From CAZAMB01 sp964486335 (GTDB taxonomy: Bacteria > Planctomycetota > Phycisphaerae > UBA1845), in the NCBI GenBank assembly GCA_964486335.1, contig CAZAMB010000014.1, positions 62,001-126,000 of the forward strand: a DNA stretch of 64,000 bases, written 5' to 3'. The notes under the pieces were generated by a model. It worked only from the letters and a program-made list of their open reading frames with translations. It made no database searches and was not told where the DNA came from. The number at the start of each line of letters is the position of its first letter. The stretch's first letter is position 1. The translations under genes and the position numbers were made by a program. This document shows, in pieces, positions 18,183 to 25,742 of the stretch.

Positions 18183-19354
18183 CGCGACTCCCTCGTTGCC
18201 AGCCGCTCTTGTCGCCGCGTTTCAGACGAATTCCCGCCGACGCGCACTTCGCCCGGCCCGACAACGACCGCGTCAAATTCCGCGTGCTTGTCGTCTGCCA
18301 AACGAACCTTGACTCGCTCACCGAGCTTTCCATCACCGGCCGCCTTCGCCGTCGTCACTACCCGCACGCCGCCCGACATCGAAACCAGCGTCACGATCTG
18401 CCCGCGTTTCACCAGCGGAACCGACTCCAGCATGTCGACTTCAAGCATCGCGCCACCGGAAATGAACCGCTTCGCCCGCTGCCCGATCGCCATGGCCGGA
18501 TCCTCAATGCCTCGAAGATCGAGCCGCGTGAAGCTCATGGTCGTCGCCTCGACGTCAGCGGCACTGATCGTCGCGCCAAGGTTGATGGATCGCCGCGCGA
18601 TGACCACCGATCGTCGCATGGTTGACTGCACCACCAGCGGAACCGTCTGCATGGTTCGACCGTTATTGAGGATGCCGATTTCCAATGAACACAAGCCAAC
18701 ACTGGCCCCGCCGCGACGCCGGATATCAAACTCATATGTCGGTCCGGCGAGCTCGAGCACTTGTTCATCCGCCCGGTCGAAGACCAGCTCGGCCTTACCG
18801 TCGTACCGACCGAACTCCGCATCAAAAAAATCCTGTATCACCTGTCGAAGCGACGGGCCGCTCGCCGACTCACTCCGCGACTCGCCCCCAATGGAAGGTT
18901 CGCCCGCGCGAATGACAGACAATTGATTCTGACCATCTGGTCCTGCCGTCGGAGTCGCTGCTTGCGTGGCGGGTCGAACAACCTCGGCCTGCGACGAACC
19001 TCGAAAAGTCACCCGCGCCATGTTGATCCCCGCGCCGGACAGCGCCGATCGAATGGCTTCGATGGAAACAACGCGCGATCCCCCGGCCGTCGGCGATTCA
19101 GCAATCACGATGGTCGCCAGCCGTCTCTCTTCGTCGGCGTCGAATCCTCGTGCTTCGCTGACGTCAGCCAGACGGATCGAGTCCTCCACGACCACCGCCG
19201 ACGACCAGACGCGAATCTGTCCCGCATGCGCTGCGGAGTCGGTTGACGCTCCAATCATCAGCACGACGGCAACCAATGCAGGTTGGATCGCCCGATCGCG
19301 AGCCGCGGTCGACCGAATCCCGAAGTCTCTACCTGTGCAATTCTTGCCGATCAT
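18179..19354 (-). CDS. flgA: P-ring assembly protein FlgA
   Basis: 391 residues, longer than enteric FlgA (219). The N-terminus has a hydrophobic signal segment (QPALVAVVLMIGASTDSAAHA). The C-terminal half contains the SAF-type region typical of FlgA: SVVIARRSINLGATISAADVE, then RAKRFISGGAMLEVDMLESVPLVKRGQIVTLV and the final VVVGPGEV segment. FlgA is a periplasmic chaperone for P-ring polymerisation. The extra N-terminal portion (about residues 50-190) is unexplained. It lies 77 bases after flgG and overlaps flgH. Confidence 0.9.
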   Translation of the reverse strand: MIGKNCTGRDFGIRSTAARDRAIQPALVAVVLMIGASTDSAAHAGQIRVWSSAVVVEDSIRLADVSEARGFDADEERRLATIVIAESPTAGGSRVVSIEAIRSALSGAGINMARVTFRGSSQAEVVRPATQAATPTAGPDGQNQLSVIRAGEPSIGGESRSESASGPSLRQVIQDFFDAEFGRYDGKAELVFDRADEQVLELAGPTYEFDIRRRGGASVGLCSLEIGILNNGRTMQTVPLVVQSTMRRSVVIARRSINLGATISAADVEATTMSFTRLDLRGIEDPAMAIGQRAKRFISGGAMLEVDMLESVPLVKRGQIVTLVSMSGGVRVVTTAKAAGDGKLGERVKVRLADDKHAEFDAVVVGPGEVRVGGNSSETRRQERLATRESR

Positions 19355-19431
19355 TCGTGCATCCTGCCGAGTCCTAGGCCATCCTCCGGAGTGGCCGACC
19401 CTTCCGTCCGGCGGCGACTACTTGTCACCGA

Positions 19432-20241
19432 CTAGAATCTCCTTAGATTCGATACGATCTGGAGCGTCTGGTCCGCGCTCTGGATCGATTGACTGTTTAG
19501 TTCAAACGCGCGCTGCGTGGTGATCAGGTCGATCAACTCGCGCACCGGATCGACGTTGCTCATTTCCAGATTGCCTTGGCTGATCGCGCCCAGTCCGTCC
19601 GATTGCGGCGTCCCTGTCACTGGCGCGCCCGATGCGTCGGTCTCAACGTACAGGTTGCGGCCGATCTGCTTGAGCCCTTCCGGATTCACGAACCGCGCCA
19701 GTTCAATTTGTCCGACCACGTTCAACGTATTGGATCCCTGCTGCCGAACGCGAACCTCGCCATTCCGCGCAACGGTGACTTCAATCGCATCCGCCGGAAT
19801 TGCGATGGGTGGTTCGAGCACCGAACCGTCGCTGTTGGCCAGCACGATGTTCCCTACGGCGTTTTGCGCGAAGTTTCCCGCCCGCGTGTAGGCCGTCGAT
19901 TCCGTACCATCCTCGATCGTTCGCACCTGAAAGAATCCTTCGCCCTCGATCTGCCAGTCCAGCGGCCGACCGGTGGGATCAACTGTTCCCGATTCAAAGT
20001 TCAGTTGCGTCCCCGAGACCTTGACGCCCGTTCCCACCAGAATTCCGTGCGGAATCGGCTCATCATTCGCATTCGGCACGCCCGGCTCGCGTTTCACTTG
20101 ATACAATAGGTCCTCGAAGTTGACGCGCGAACGCTTGAACCCGTGCGTGTTGATGTTGGCGAGATTGTTTGCAACCACGTTCAGTTTCTCATCCAGCGCC
20201 CTCATGCCGGACGCGGCGGCGTGCAATGCGGTGATCGCCAT
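19432..20241 (-). CDS. flgG: Flagellar distal rod protein FlgG
   Basis: 269 residues, the usual length (about 260). N-terminal ITALHAAASGMRALDEKLNVVANNLANINTHGFKRSRVNF is the FlgG pattern, as is the C-terminal SNVDPVRELIDLITTQRAFELNSQSIQSADQTLQ. It builds the distal rod that crosses the periplasm. Twelve bases separate it from flgF upstream on the same strand. Confidence 0.97.
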   Translation of the reverse strand: MAITALHAAASGMRALDEKLNVVANNLANINTHGFKRSRVNFEDLLYQVKREPGVPNANDEPIPHGILVGTGVKVSGTQLNFESGTVDPTGRPLDWQIEGEGFFQVRTIEDGTESTAYTRAGNFAQNAVGNIVLANSDGSVLEPPIAIPADAIEVTVARNGEVRVRQQGSNTLNVVGQIELARFVNPEGLKQIGRNLYVETDASGAPVTGTPQSDGLGAISQGNLEMSNVDPVRELIDLITTQRAFELNSQSIQSADQTLQIVSNLRRF

Positions 20242-20253
20242 TCAATCGACCTC

Positions 20254-21021
20254 CTACGCCACTCGTCCCAGGGTTGAGACCGCCTGACCCGTCATCGAAT
20301 CCGCAAGCTGAATCATCGTCGCGTTGAGCTGATACGCCCGCGACGCCTCGATCATCGAAGCCAACCCCTCTATCGCATTGAAGTTCGACTCTTCCCGAGC
20401 GCCCGACACAAGCACCCCGTCCGCCGGACGCATTTCTCCATCCGTCGATTCGAACAGATTCTCACCGACTTTTCGCAGCGCATCTTTGTTCGTTGGCGAC
20501 ACGAGTTCGAGTTGTGCGATTAAGTTCGCTCCCTGGCGAACCGTTCCATCGCCGGAGATAATCGGCTCACCGCCGACCGGATCGACGACGATCGGCGCGC
20601 CGCCCTGATCCAGAACGCGCCACACCCCCGATTCGTTCGCAAGCGACAATTCCCCAGCCGTGTTCACCGTCAATTGGCCGTCGCGCGTGTATCGCATCGA
20701 TTCGCCATCGCTCACCGTCAGAAATCCGTCGCCCCGAATCGCGAGGTCCAGCGGTCGCCCGGTATTGTCAATCGGCCCCTGAGTCAGATCATGGTAGGCT
20801 GGTCGAACGTTGACGCCGCCGGACAAGCCGTCAAGCACCGGATGCGAATACTCAGCCCCGGCACCATCTTCACTTGACTCAATTCGACGCTGTATCACCA
20901 CCGCCATGTCCCGTTTGAATCCCGTCGTTTGTGCATTGGCCAGGTTATTGGCGTGGAGCGTCTGTCGATGCTCGCTGATCTTCATCCCCGCCGCCGACAA
21001 CCAGAGGCCGTAACTGCTCAT
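20254..21021 (-). CDS. flgF: Flagellar proximal rod protein FlgF
   Basis: 255 residues of the flagellar basal-body rod family: N-terminal YGLWLSAAGMKISEHRQTLHANNLANAQTTGFKRD and C-terminal NAIEGLASMIEASRAYQLNATMIQLADSMTGQ. The placement immediately before flgG and the shorter central region argue for FlgF rather than a second FlgG. Its start overlaps the stop of the small upstream gene (ATGA). Confidence 0.9.
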   Translation of the reverse strand: MSSYGLWLSAAGMKISEHRQTLHANNLANAQTTGFKRDMAVVIQRRIESSEDGAGAEYSHPVLDGLSGGVNVRPAYHDLTQGPIDNTGRPLDLAIRGDGFLTVSDGESMRYTRDGQLTVNTAGELSLANESGVWRVLDQGGAPIVVDPVGGEPIISGDGTVRQGANLIAQLELVSPTNKDALRKVGENLFESTDGEMRPADGVLVSGAREESNFNAIEGLASMIEASRAYQLNATMIQLADSMTGQAVSTLGRVA

Positions 21022-21392
21022 GCCGACACACCGCCGCTATGCTCGTGCGAATGAAACGATTCGTTCCCTGCGCTGCCTTCGTTTGCAACAAGCGAATCAA
21101 ACTCGCTCATGCCCGTCATCACGAAGTGGAGGGTAACCGCTTCCATTACCCTGGCTTGGACGGCTTGGCCCAGCGAGGTCCAGTCCCGTGCCAAACTTCT
21201 GGCACTTGTCGTGTCGCCCAATTGCATCGCGTTCGAAATCACCACTAACGACTCCATCCCGTGCCGGGCGGCATGCATCAAGATGCAACGCCGGCGCTCG
21301 GTGCTTCCTCCCCTTGCCAACCAGCGTGCCAGACCGTGCAAAAGGTCTCGCATTGAGCGACAATAAACAACCGCCGGATTGCCGTAACGCAT
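21018..21392 (-). CDS. Hypothetical protein at the head of the flagellar operon
   Basis: 124 residues from ATG 21392, or 111 from ATG 21353 (neither has a strong ribosome binding site). It overlaps flgF by four bases, so it is very likely translated and part of the flagellar operon. The sequence is helical, with an Ala-rich stretch and a His-rich end (NESFHSHEHSGGVSA). No export signal or known motif is recognised; an assembly or regulatory role is possible from context only. Confidence 0.6.
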   Translation of the reverse strand: MRYGNPAVVYCRSMRDLLHGLARWLARGGSTERRRCILMHAARHGMESLVVISNAMQLGDTTSARSLARDWTSLGQAVQARVMEAVTLHFVMTGMSEFDSLVANEGSAGNESFHSHEHSGGVSA

Positions 21393-21704
21393 TGCCTATC
21401 AATTAGTTATGTGAATTGACGAGCTGAATTCGAATCAGGATTTGGGCCCGGTTGTGGCAACAAACCATGCGCAAAATATGCGACACTTCTGCAAGTCTCG
21501 CCTGCCGAAACGACGCCTGAAACGTGAAATGCTTCACCCGCTTGAAAGAACGAGTTTCCGCTCACTTCGACCCGGTGTCGCCAAGTAAGCAGCCGAAAAC
21601 AGCCGCGAATCGCCACTTCATGAATCGCACGCTTGACCGCCTTGGTCGCGCGGTCCAAGATGCCTCGCCCGGAGCCGACCGACTTGCTGAACGGCCGGCT
21701 TCCT
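21393..21704 (+). other. Intergenic region between flagellar operon and tRNA-Ser
   Basis: 312 bases between the divergently placed flagellar operon and the tRNA. It should hold the flagellar operon promoter on the minus strand, but I could not find a convincing sigma-28 or sigma-54 pattern; the stretch just upstream of the first gene is AT-rich (ATCAATTAGTTATG). Small frames here look like chance. Confidence 0.6.
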
Positions 21705-21791
21705 GGAGCGGTGTCCGAGTGGCTGAAGGGACCGCACTGGAAATGCGGTGTACGGGAAACTGTACCGAGGGTTCGAATCCCTCCCGCTCCG
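21705..21791 (+). tRNA. tRNA-Ser (anticodon GGA)
   Basis: The acceptor GGAGCGG pairs with CCGCTCC, the D-arm GAGTGGCTGAAGG follows, then the anticodon arm CCGCA-CTGGAAA-TGCGG with anticodon GGA, a long variable arm (TACGGGAAACTGTA) and the T arm GAGGG-TTCGAAT-CCCTC. The long variable arm and GGA anticodon identify a class II tRNA-Ser reading UCC/UCU. CCA is not encoded. Confidence 0.97.
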
Positions 21792-21919
21792 TTTCATTTA
21801 GAATATTCGGTTCAACATCCCACGACTTGCACCCACACTGCAAGTGTCGCCCCTTGTTTCATCCCCGCTATCGATCGTCCGATAGTCATTGAGGCGGAGT
21901 CTGCGTCAACAGGACGAAC

Positions 21920-22180
21920 GTGATGGATCGACCCCAACCATCCGGGCAGGAAGTCTCGACCAATGGCATGGCCGCTGGTTCATCGGGGCATACGCGCAGG
22001 GAAGTCGTTCGAAAGGGCGTCAAGTTGGCGTTCGCCGCGCCCGTAATCTCCACGTTTTTCGCTGCCAATGCTTACGCCGCGCGCTACAGTTGTTATCCCG
22101 TCGGACGCGTCTGCGGTGCCGCCACGGAGCCTTGTTGTGGAACACCTTGCCCCGGTGGAGGAGGCGTCTGCCCGCCATAA
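21920..22180 (+). CDS. Small Cys-rich precursor-like protein with RR-type leader
   Basis: 86 residues. The leader TRREVVRKGVKLAFAAPVIS, then FFAANAYA, has a twin-arginine-like motif (TRREVV), a moderately hydrophobic core and an AxA-type cleavage site around residue 53. The remaining 33 residues carry six Cys and many Gly/Pro (VCGAATEPCCGTPCPGGGG is the core). Seventeen bases downstream begins a PqqD-like gene, then an HprK-like kinase and a nucleotidyltransferase. It is therefore a candidate substrate of that system, either exported by Tat or using the leader for recognition. This is inference; the protein family is not recognised. Confidence 0.7.
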   Translation: MMDRPQPSGQEVSTNGMAAGSSGHTRREVVRKGVKLAFAAPVISTFFAANAYAARYSCYPVGRVCGAATEPCCGTPCPGGGGVCPP

Positions 22181-22196
22181 GGCGAGTCAAAAGCCG

Positions 22197-22538
22197 ATGA
22201 TTTCTCAAACACAGGACAACGCGAACTTCACGGCCCCGACCCGCCGCATGGACTTGACGTTCCATGAAATCGACGGCGAGGCGCTAATTTACGATCCGAA
22301 CTCCGCCGACACCCACCGATTCAATTCCACGGCGCTGTTCATCTGGCAATGTTGCGATGGTCAGTCAGGCCCGGTGGACATCGCGGAAAAAGTCATGGAT
22401 TGCTACGAAGTGACCTACGAGGAAGCTATCGAACACGTCCACCGAACGCTTGTCGAGTTCCGCGCAAAATCGCTTCTCGCAAGCATGAACGATGTCGATG
22501 CGGCGCGGGCATGCCATGAGCTTGTCACTACGTCCTGA
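22197..22538 (+). CDS. PqqD-like peptide-modification chaperone (RRE)
   Basis: 113 residues from ATG 22197; the open frame extends upstream but overlaps the precursor gene. The core (DGEALIYDPNSADTHRFNSTALFIWQCCDG...AEKVMDCYEV...VHRTLVEF) is the PqqD winged-helix fold, with the LN.tA..IW..cDG hallmark in the form FNSTALFIWQCCDG. PqqD-type domains bind leader peptides and present them to tailoring enzymes. With the HprK-related kinase next to it, it matches what I recall as the HPr-rel-A system PqqD family, found in exosortase-bearing genomes. Confidence 0.85.
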   Translation: MISQTQDNANFTAPTRRMDLTFHEIDGEALIYDPNSADTHRFNSTALFIWQCCDGQSGPVDIAEKVMDCYEVTYEEAIEHVHRTLVEFRAKSLLASMNDVDAARACHELVTTS

Positions 22539-23421
22539 TTCCTGCGCTCGACAATTTCGCATCGGCGTCATCGACGTGTCGCTGACCACGCCCATCCGTT
22601 CGCTCGCCCGCGACTACGCGACGCTGTACTCGCATTATGCGACGCCCGGGCCGGTCGGCACGCCGATCAATGTTTCGGTCATACCCAAGACCTTTGTTCC
22701 CTGGCGACGACGTCGCTGCGACATTCGCGTGAACGACCGACTCCAATTCGAGCCCGCCAGTTCCAACGAGTACCTTCCTTACGTCGAGTGGGCCATCAAT
22801 TGGGAGATTCCCAACGTCCTACCCCAATTCCTTCAGCTGCACGCCTCATCGATGCAGTCCCCTTCCGGCGGGGTGGTCTTCCCCGGCGACTCCGGCAGCG
22901 GAAAATCGACATTGACCGCCGGCTTGCTCACCCGCGGCTGGAAATATCTGTGCGATGAATTCGCCCTCGTTCACGCCGACACGCTCGACCTCCACCCCTA
23001 TCCCCGCGCCATTTGCGTCAAACAACCGTCGTTTCCAGTGATGGAATCACTTGGACTGAGCCTCTTTGGTCGTCCCTGTTATTCCAAGGGCTTCAAGGGC
23101 CAGGTCCGATTTGTAAACCCGTTGGAAGTCCGACCCGACGCTGTCGGCTCGCGCTGTCCCATTCGTTTTGTGATGTTTCCCAAGTACACGCCGGGCGCCC
23201 AGCCTACCTTGATACGCATGAGTCGCGCTGACGCCGCCTTCGAGCTGCACCGTGTCTGTTTCAATCTGTTCGGATGCGCCCGACTTGGCATTGATGTGAT
23301 AGCCGCCATGGTCAGGAACGCCGAGTGCTTCCGCCTCATCGGCGGCGAGATTCATCGAACCTGCGACCTCATCCAGCACATGGTCGAAGGCGGCGAGCTG
23401 CGAAATGCGAGGATCGCATGA
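22492..23421 (+). CDS. HprK-related kinase A family protein
   Basis: 309 residues from ATG 22492 (ATG 22516 is also possible). The N-terminal 120 residues are family-specific; residues 132-140 form the Walker A GDSGSGKST, as in HPr kinase/phosphorylase, followed by LCDEFALVH, where the Asp would be the Walker B-like catalytic residue. No HPr-type PTS genes are nearby. Related HPr-kinase-like enzymes in lasso peptide clusters (PadeK of paeninodin) phosphorylate a Ser of the precursor, so the substrate here may be a peptide. Overlaps the PqqD-like gene and, by four bases, the nucleotidyltransferase gene: one operon. Confidence 0.85.
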   Translation: MSMRRGHAMSLSLRPDSCARQFRIGVIDVSLTTPIRSLARDYATLYSHYATPGPVGTPINVSVIPKTFVPWRRRRCDIRVNDRLQFEPASSNEYLPYVEWAINWEIPNVLPQFLQLHASSMQSPSGGVVFPGDSGSGKSTLTAGLLTRGWKYLCDEFALVHADTLDLHPYPRAICVKQPSFPVMESLGLSLFGRPCYSKGFKGQVRFVNPLEVRPDAVGSRCPIRFVMFPKYTPGAQPTLIRMSRADAAFELHRVCFNLFGCARLGIDVIAAMVRNAECFRLIGGEIHRTCDLIQHMVEGGELRNARIA

Positions 23422-24653
23422 TGCCCGCGCCTTCCACACCAACAGTTCCGACCCTTGAGCAATGGTCGGATGAAACTACTACCGCCAATCCCGTCGACCT
23501 CGCGCGCGTGCCGCTGCTTTTGAGCAGCGCGCTCTTGAAAAACAAACCCCTTAATCCCGGCTTTGTGGAATTGGCGGACTGGCATGCCTTCGCACAATAT
23601 GCCCAACGTCGCGGATTGGCCGGGCTGATTCTCCAGGGCATCAATCGTCACGGCCTTTCGATCTCCAAAGAAATTCGCGTCGCGTTGTCGGCGTCGGCGA
23701 CCCGCGTCGCCGCCGAAAACCTGCACATGCTTCACGAAACCGAACGCATCGTCCGAGCTTTTGACGATCGGGGCGTGCCAGTCATGCTTCTCAAGGGAGC
23801 AGCGCTTCAACTCGGCGTCTATCCCACCACCGATCTTCGGCCCATGAGCGATATCGATTTGCTTGTTCATGAGCACGATGCCGGACAAGCCTTGCACATC
23901 CTCGACGAACTCGGCTGCCGGCGCGGGTTCAGCCTGCTGCGCGATGATTTTTTTCCGAAGTTTCACTACGAGGTTGAAGTCATCGTTCCCTCGGTGCGTC
24001 CGGTCCGCATTGACCTTCACGCCCGGCCGTTTCGTCCTCTTCGCTTTTCTCGCATCATTCGCGATGACGCGTTTTGGACCGGCGCGCTGCACGCGCCAAT
24101 AGGAACCACGACTGCCCTCATCCCGCGCCCCGAAACCAATTTCATCCATCTCGCGGCCCATGCCGCCTTTCATGGATTCTCCCGACTGATCTGGCTCTAT
24201 GACATCCACCGTTTCGTTGAGACCAGCGGTGCACAAATGGACTGGAATCTGGTCGCGGCCAATTGTCACGAATGGCGCCTGACCCTTCCGGTACGGCAGG
24301 CCGTGAAGCGCGTGTCCGACACACTTGAAACTTTCATTCCCGACTATTTCTTTCAGAAGCTGTTGAAACAAAAAGTCGGGTTGACCGACCGTTGGACGCT
24401 TCGCCAGGCACCCCGCGACGCCGCGTCGCCGATCAGTCACGTGATTTGCAACTTCTTTTGCACGCCCGGATGGCGACATCGGCTTTCCTACCTCCTGGCG
24501 CTCCTGACCCCCGACCGCGCCCACCTGGGTGAGGTCTATCACGGTCGACATTTCGGATGGCCGATCGTCGCCCACGGATGCCGAATGGCGCGAGCAATAG
24601 GACGAGTACTCAGTACAGCCGCGAAAGCGCTTTTACCTCTGCCCGCCCGATAA
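23418..24653 (+). CDS. Nucleotidyltransferase-family protein (NTP_transf_5 type)
   Basis: 411 residues from ATG 23418 in an ATGA overlap with the kinase stop. The nucleotidyltransferase core is VMLLKGAALQLGVYPTTDLRPMSDIDLLV, with the metal-binding Asp pair at residues 145 and 147. This family is often found in peptide-modification clusters beside HprK-like kinases and PqqD domains (as PadeN in the paeninodin lasso cluster). The reaction is not known here; transfer of a nucleotidyl group to a peptide or sugar is a guess. The rest of the protein is helical and without membrane segments. Confidence 0.82.
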   Translation: MMPAPSTPTVPTLEQWSDETTTANPVDLARVPLLLSSALLKNKPLNPGFVELADWHAFAQYAQRRGLAGLILQGINRHGLSISKEIRVALSASATRVAAENLHMLHETERIVRAFDDRGVPVMLLKGAALQLGVYPTTDLRPMSDIDLLVHEHDAGQALHILDELGCRRGFSLLRDDFFPKFHYEVEVIVPSVRPVRIDLHARPFRPLRFSRIIRDDAFWTGALHAPIGTTTALIPRPETNFIHLAAHAAFHGFSRLIWLYDIHRFVETSGAQMDWNLVAANCHEWRLTLPVRQAVKRVSDTLETFIPDYFFQKLLKQKVGLTDRWTLRQAPRDAASPISHVICNFFCTPGWRHRLSYLLALLTPDRAHLGEVYHGRHFGWPIVAHGCRMARAIGRVLSTAAKALLPLPAR

Positions 24654-24734
24654 TCTCCTCCATCAGTACACGGGATGATCCGATATTCTTTTGGAACGGA
24701 ACTGATCCATCAGCCCCGGCCGTTGGAGTGCAAA

Positions 24735-25742
24735 GTGACCCCACCGAAGCTCGGCGTAAGCGTCATTCTTACGGTACGCAACGACGAGAGTGGATGCGCC
24801 ATCACGCTTGCGTCGCTCGCTGACCAAACCAATGTTCCGGATGAAATCGTTGTCGTGGACGGCGGCTCAACCGATCAAACCCGAAGCGTCGTTCTGGAGT
24901 TTCGGAGTCGGCTTCCTCAATTGCGATTGATCGACGCGCCCGGCGCGAACATCGCCCAGGGCCGCAACATCGCCACGCGGGAAGCGACGCAATCAATCAT
25001 TGCGTCCATCGACGGCGGATGTCGCGCCGAATCGGATTGGCTAAAACACCTCCTGTCGCCGTTCGAGTCGGACCCAAAGACTGAATTCGTCGCGGGGTTC
25101 TACCACATAGATCCGCAATCGTTGCTCGAACATGTCGTGGGGCTGGCCACGATGCGCGGGCAACTCGACCCGGTCGATCCGGCGACGTTCAACCCTTCCG
25201 GTCGGTCGATGGCGTACACCAAATCGCTTTGGCAGCGCGTCGGCGGCTGGCCTGAATGGCTGGGGTTTTCCGAGGATACTCTTTTCGACCACAAGGTCCG
25301 CCAGTCCAACGCCGTGTGGCGCTTCGCGGGCGACGCGGTGGTGCATTGGCGGCCTCGAACGACGCTACGGAAAATCGCCAAACAGTTTTATCATTACGGC
25401 ACAGGCCGCGGCCACACTCAGATCGGCGCGGCCGACTTCGCTTACAACATTCGAAATCTCGCACTCTTAATCGTCGCCGGCGCCGTTGGAGCGTTGACGC
25501 CGCTGGGTCCGTGGCCGTTCATGGTTCTGTTCGCCTACTTCTATATCTGGTCATTTCACCGAAAAGCCATACGCATCACCCGTCAAATCCGCGATTGGCG
25601 AGCCTACCCGCTCACCATACTGGTGATGTGGATCGTCCTGTCGTCGAACCTATTAGGGTATTGCATCGGGACCGTGCAGCGATGGTGGAATCGGCCTCGT
25701 TTTCGCGGACAAATCGATTCGTATATGAGCGCCGCCGGATGA
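24735..25742 (+). CDS. Family 2 glycosyltransferase
   Basis: 335 residues from GTG 24735, chosen because GGAG lies a few bases upstream and VSVILTVRNDES begins the GT-A fold. The nucleotide-binding VVDGGSTDQT (Asp 42), the acidic IASIDGG and the late GFSEDTLFDHKV (Glu 180/Asp 181, the usual ED catalytic region) are all present. Two or three hydrophobic segments lie near the C-terminus (LALLIVAGAVGALTPLG and YPLTILVMWIVL), so the enzyme is probably membrane bound with a cytoplasmic catalytic domain. Overlaps the next gene in an ATGA. It probably adds a sugar to a lipid-linked or protein-linked glycan; the acceptor is unknown. Confidence 0.88.
   Translation: MTPPKLGVSVILTVRNDESGCAITLASLADQTNVPDEIVVVDGGSTDQTRSVVLEFRSRLPQLRLIDAPGANIAQGRNIATREATQSIIASIDGGCRAESDWLKHLLSPFESDPKTEFVAGFYHIDPQSLLEHVVGLATMRGQLDPVDPATFNPSGRSMAYTKSLWQRVGGWPEWLGFSEDTLFDHKVRQSNAVWRFAGDAVVHWRPRTTLRKIAKQFYHYGTGRGHTQIGAADFAYNIRNLALLIVAGAVGALTPLGPWPFMVLFAYFYIWSFHRKAIRITRQIRDWRAYPLTILVMWIVLSSNLLGYCIGTVQRWWNRPRFRGQIDSYMSAAG

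Noticed and set aside
21407..21658. Small minus-strand frame between the flagellar operon and the tRNA
   Set aside because: No ribosome binding site, no recognisable features, and it runs through the likely promoter zone.
23430..23475. VPTLEQW sequence in the nucleotidyltransferase, resembling an IPTL-type sorting signal
   Set aside because: It is at the N-terminus, not followed by a membrane segment and basic end, so it cannot be an exosortase sorting tail.
25256..25738. N-terminal extension of the family 4 glycosyltransferase frame
   Set aside because: It overlaps the GT2 coding region in another frame and shows no similarity; the ATGA at 25739 is a far better start.
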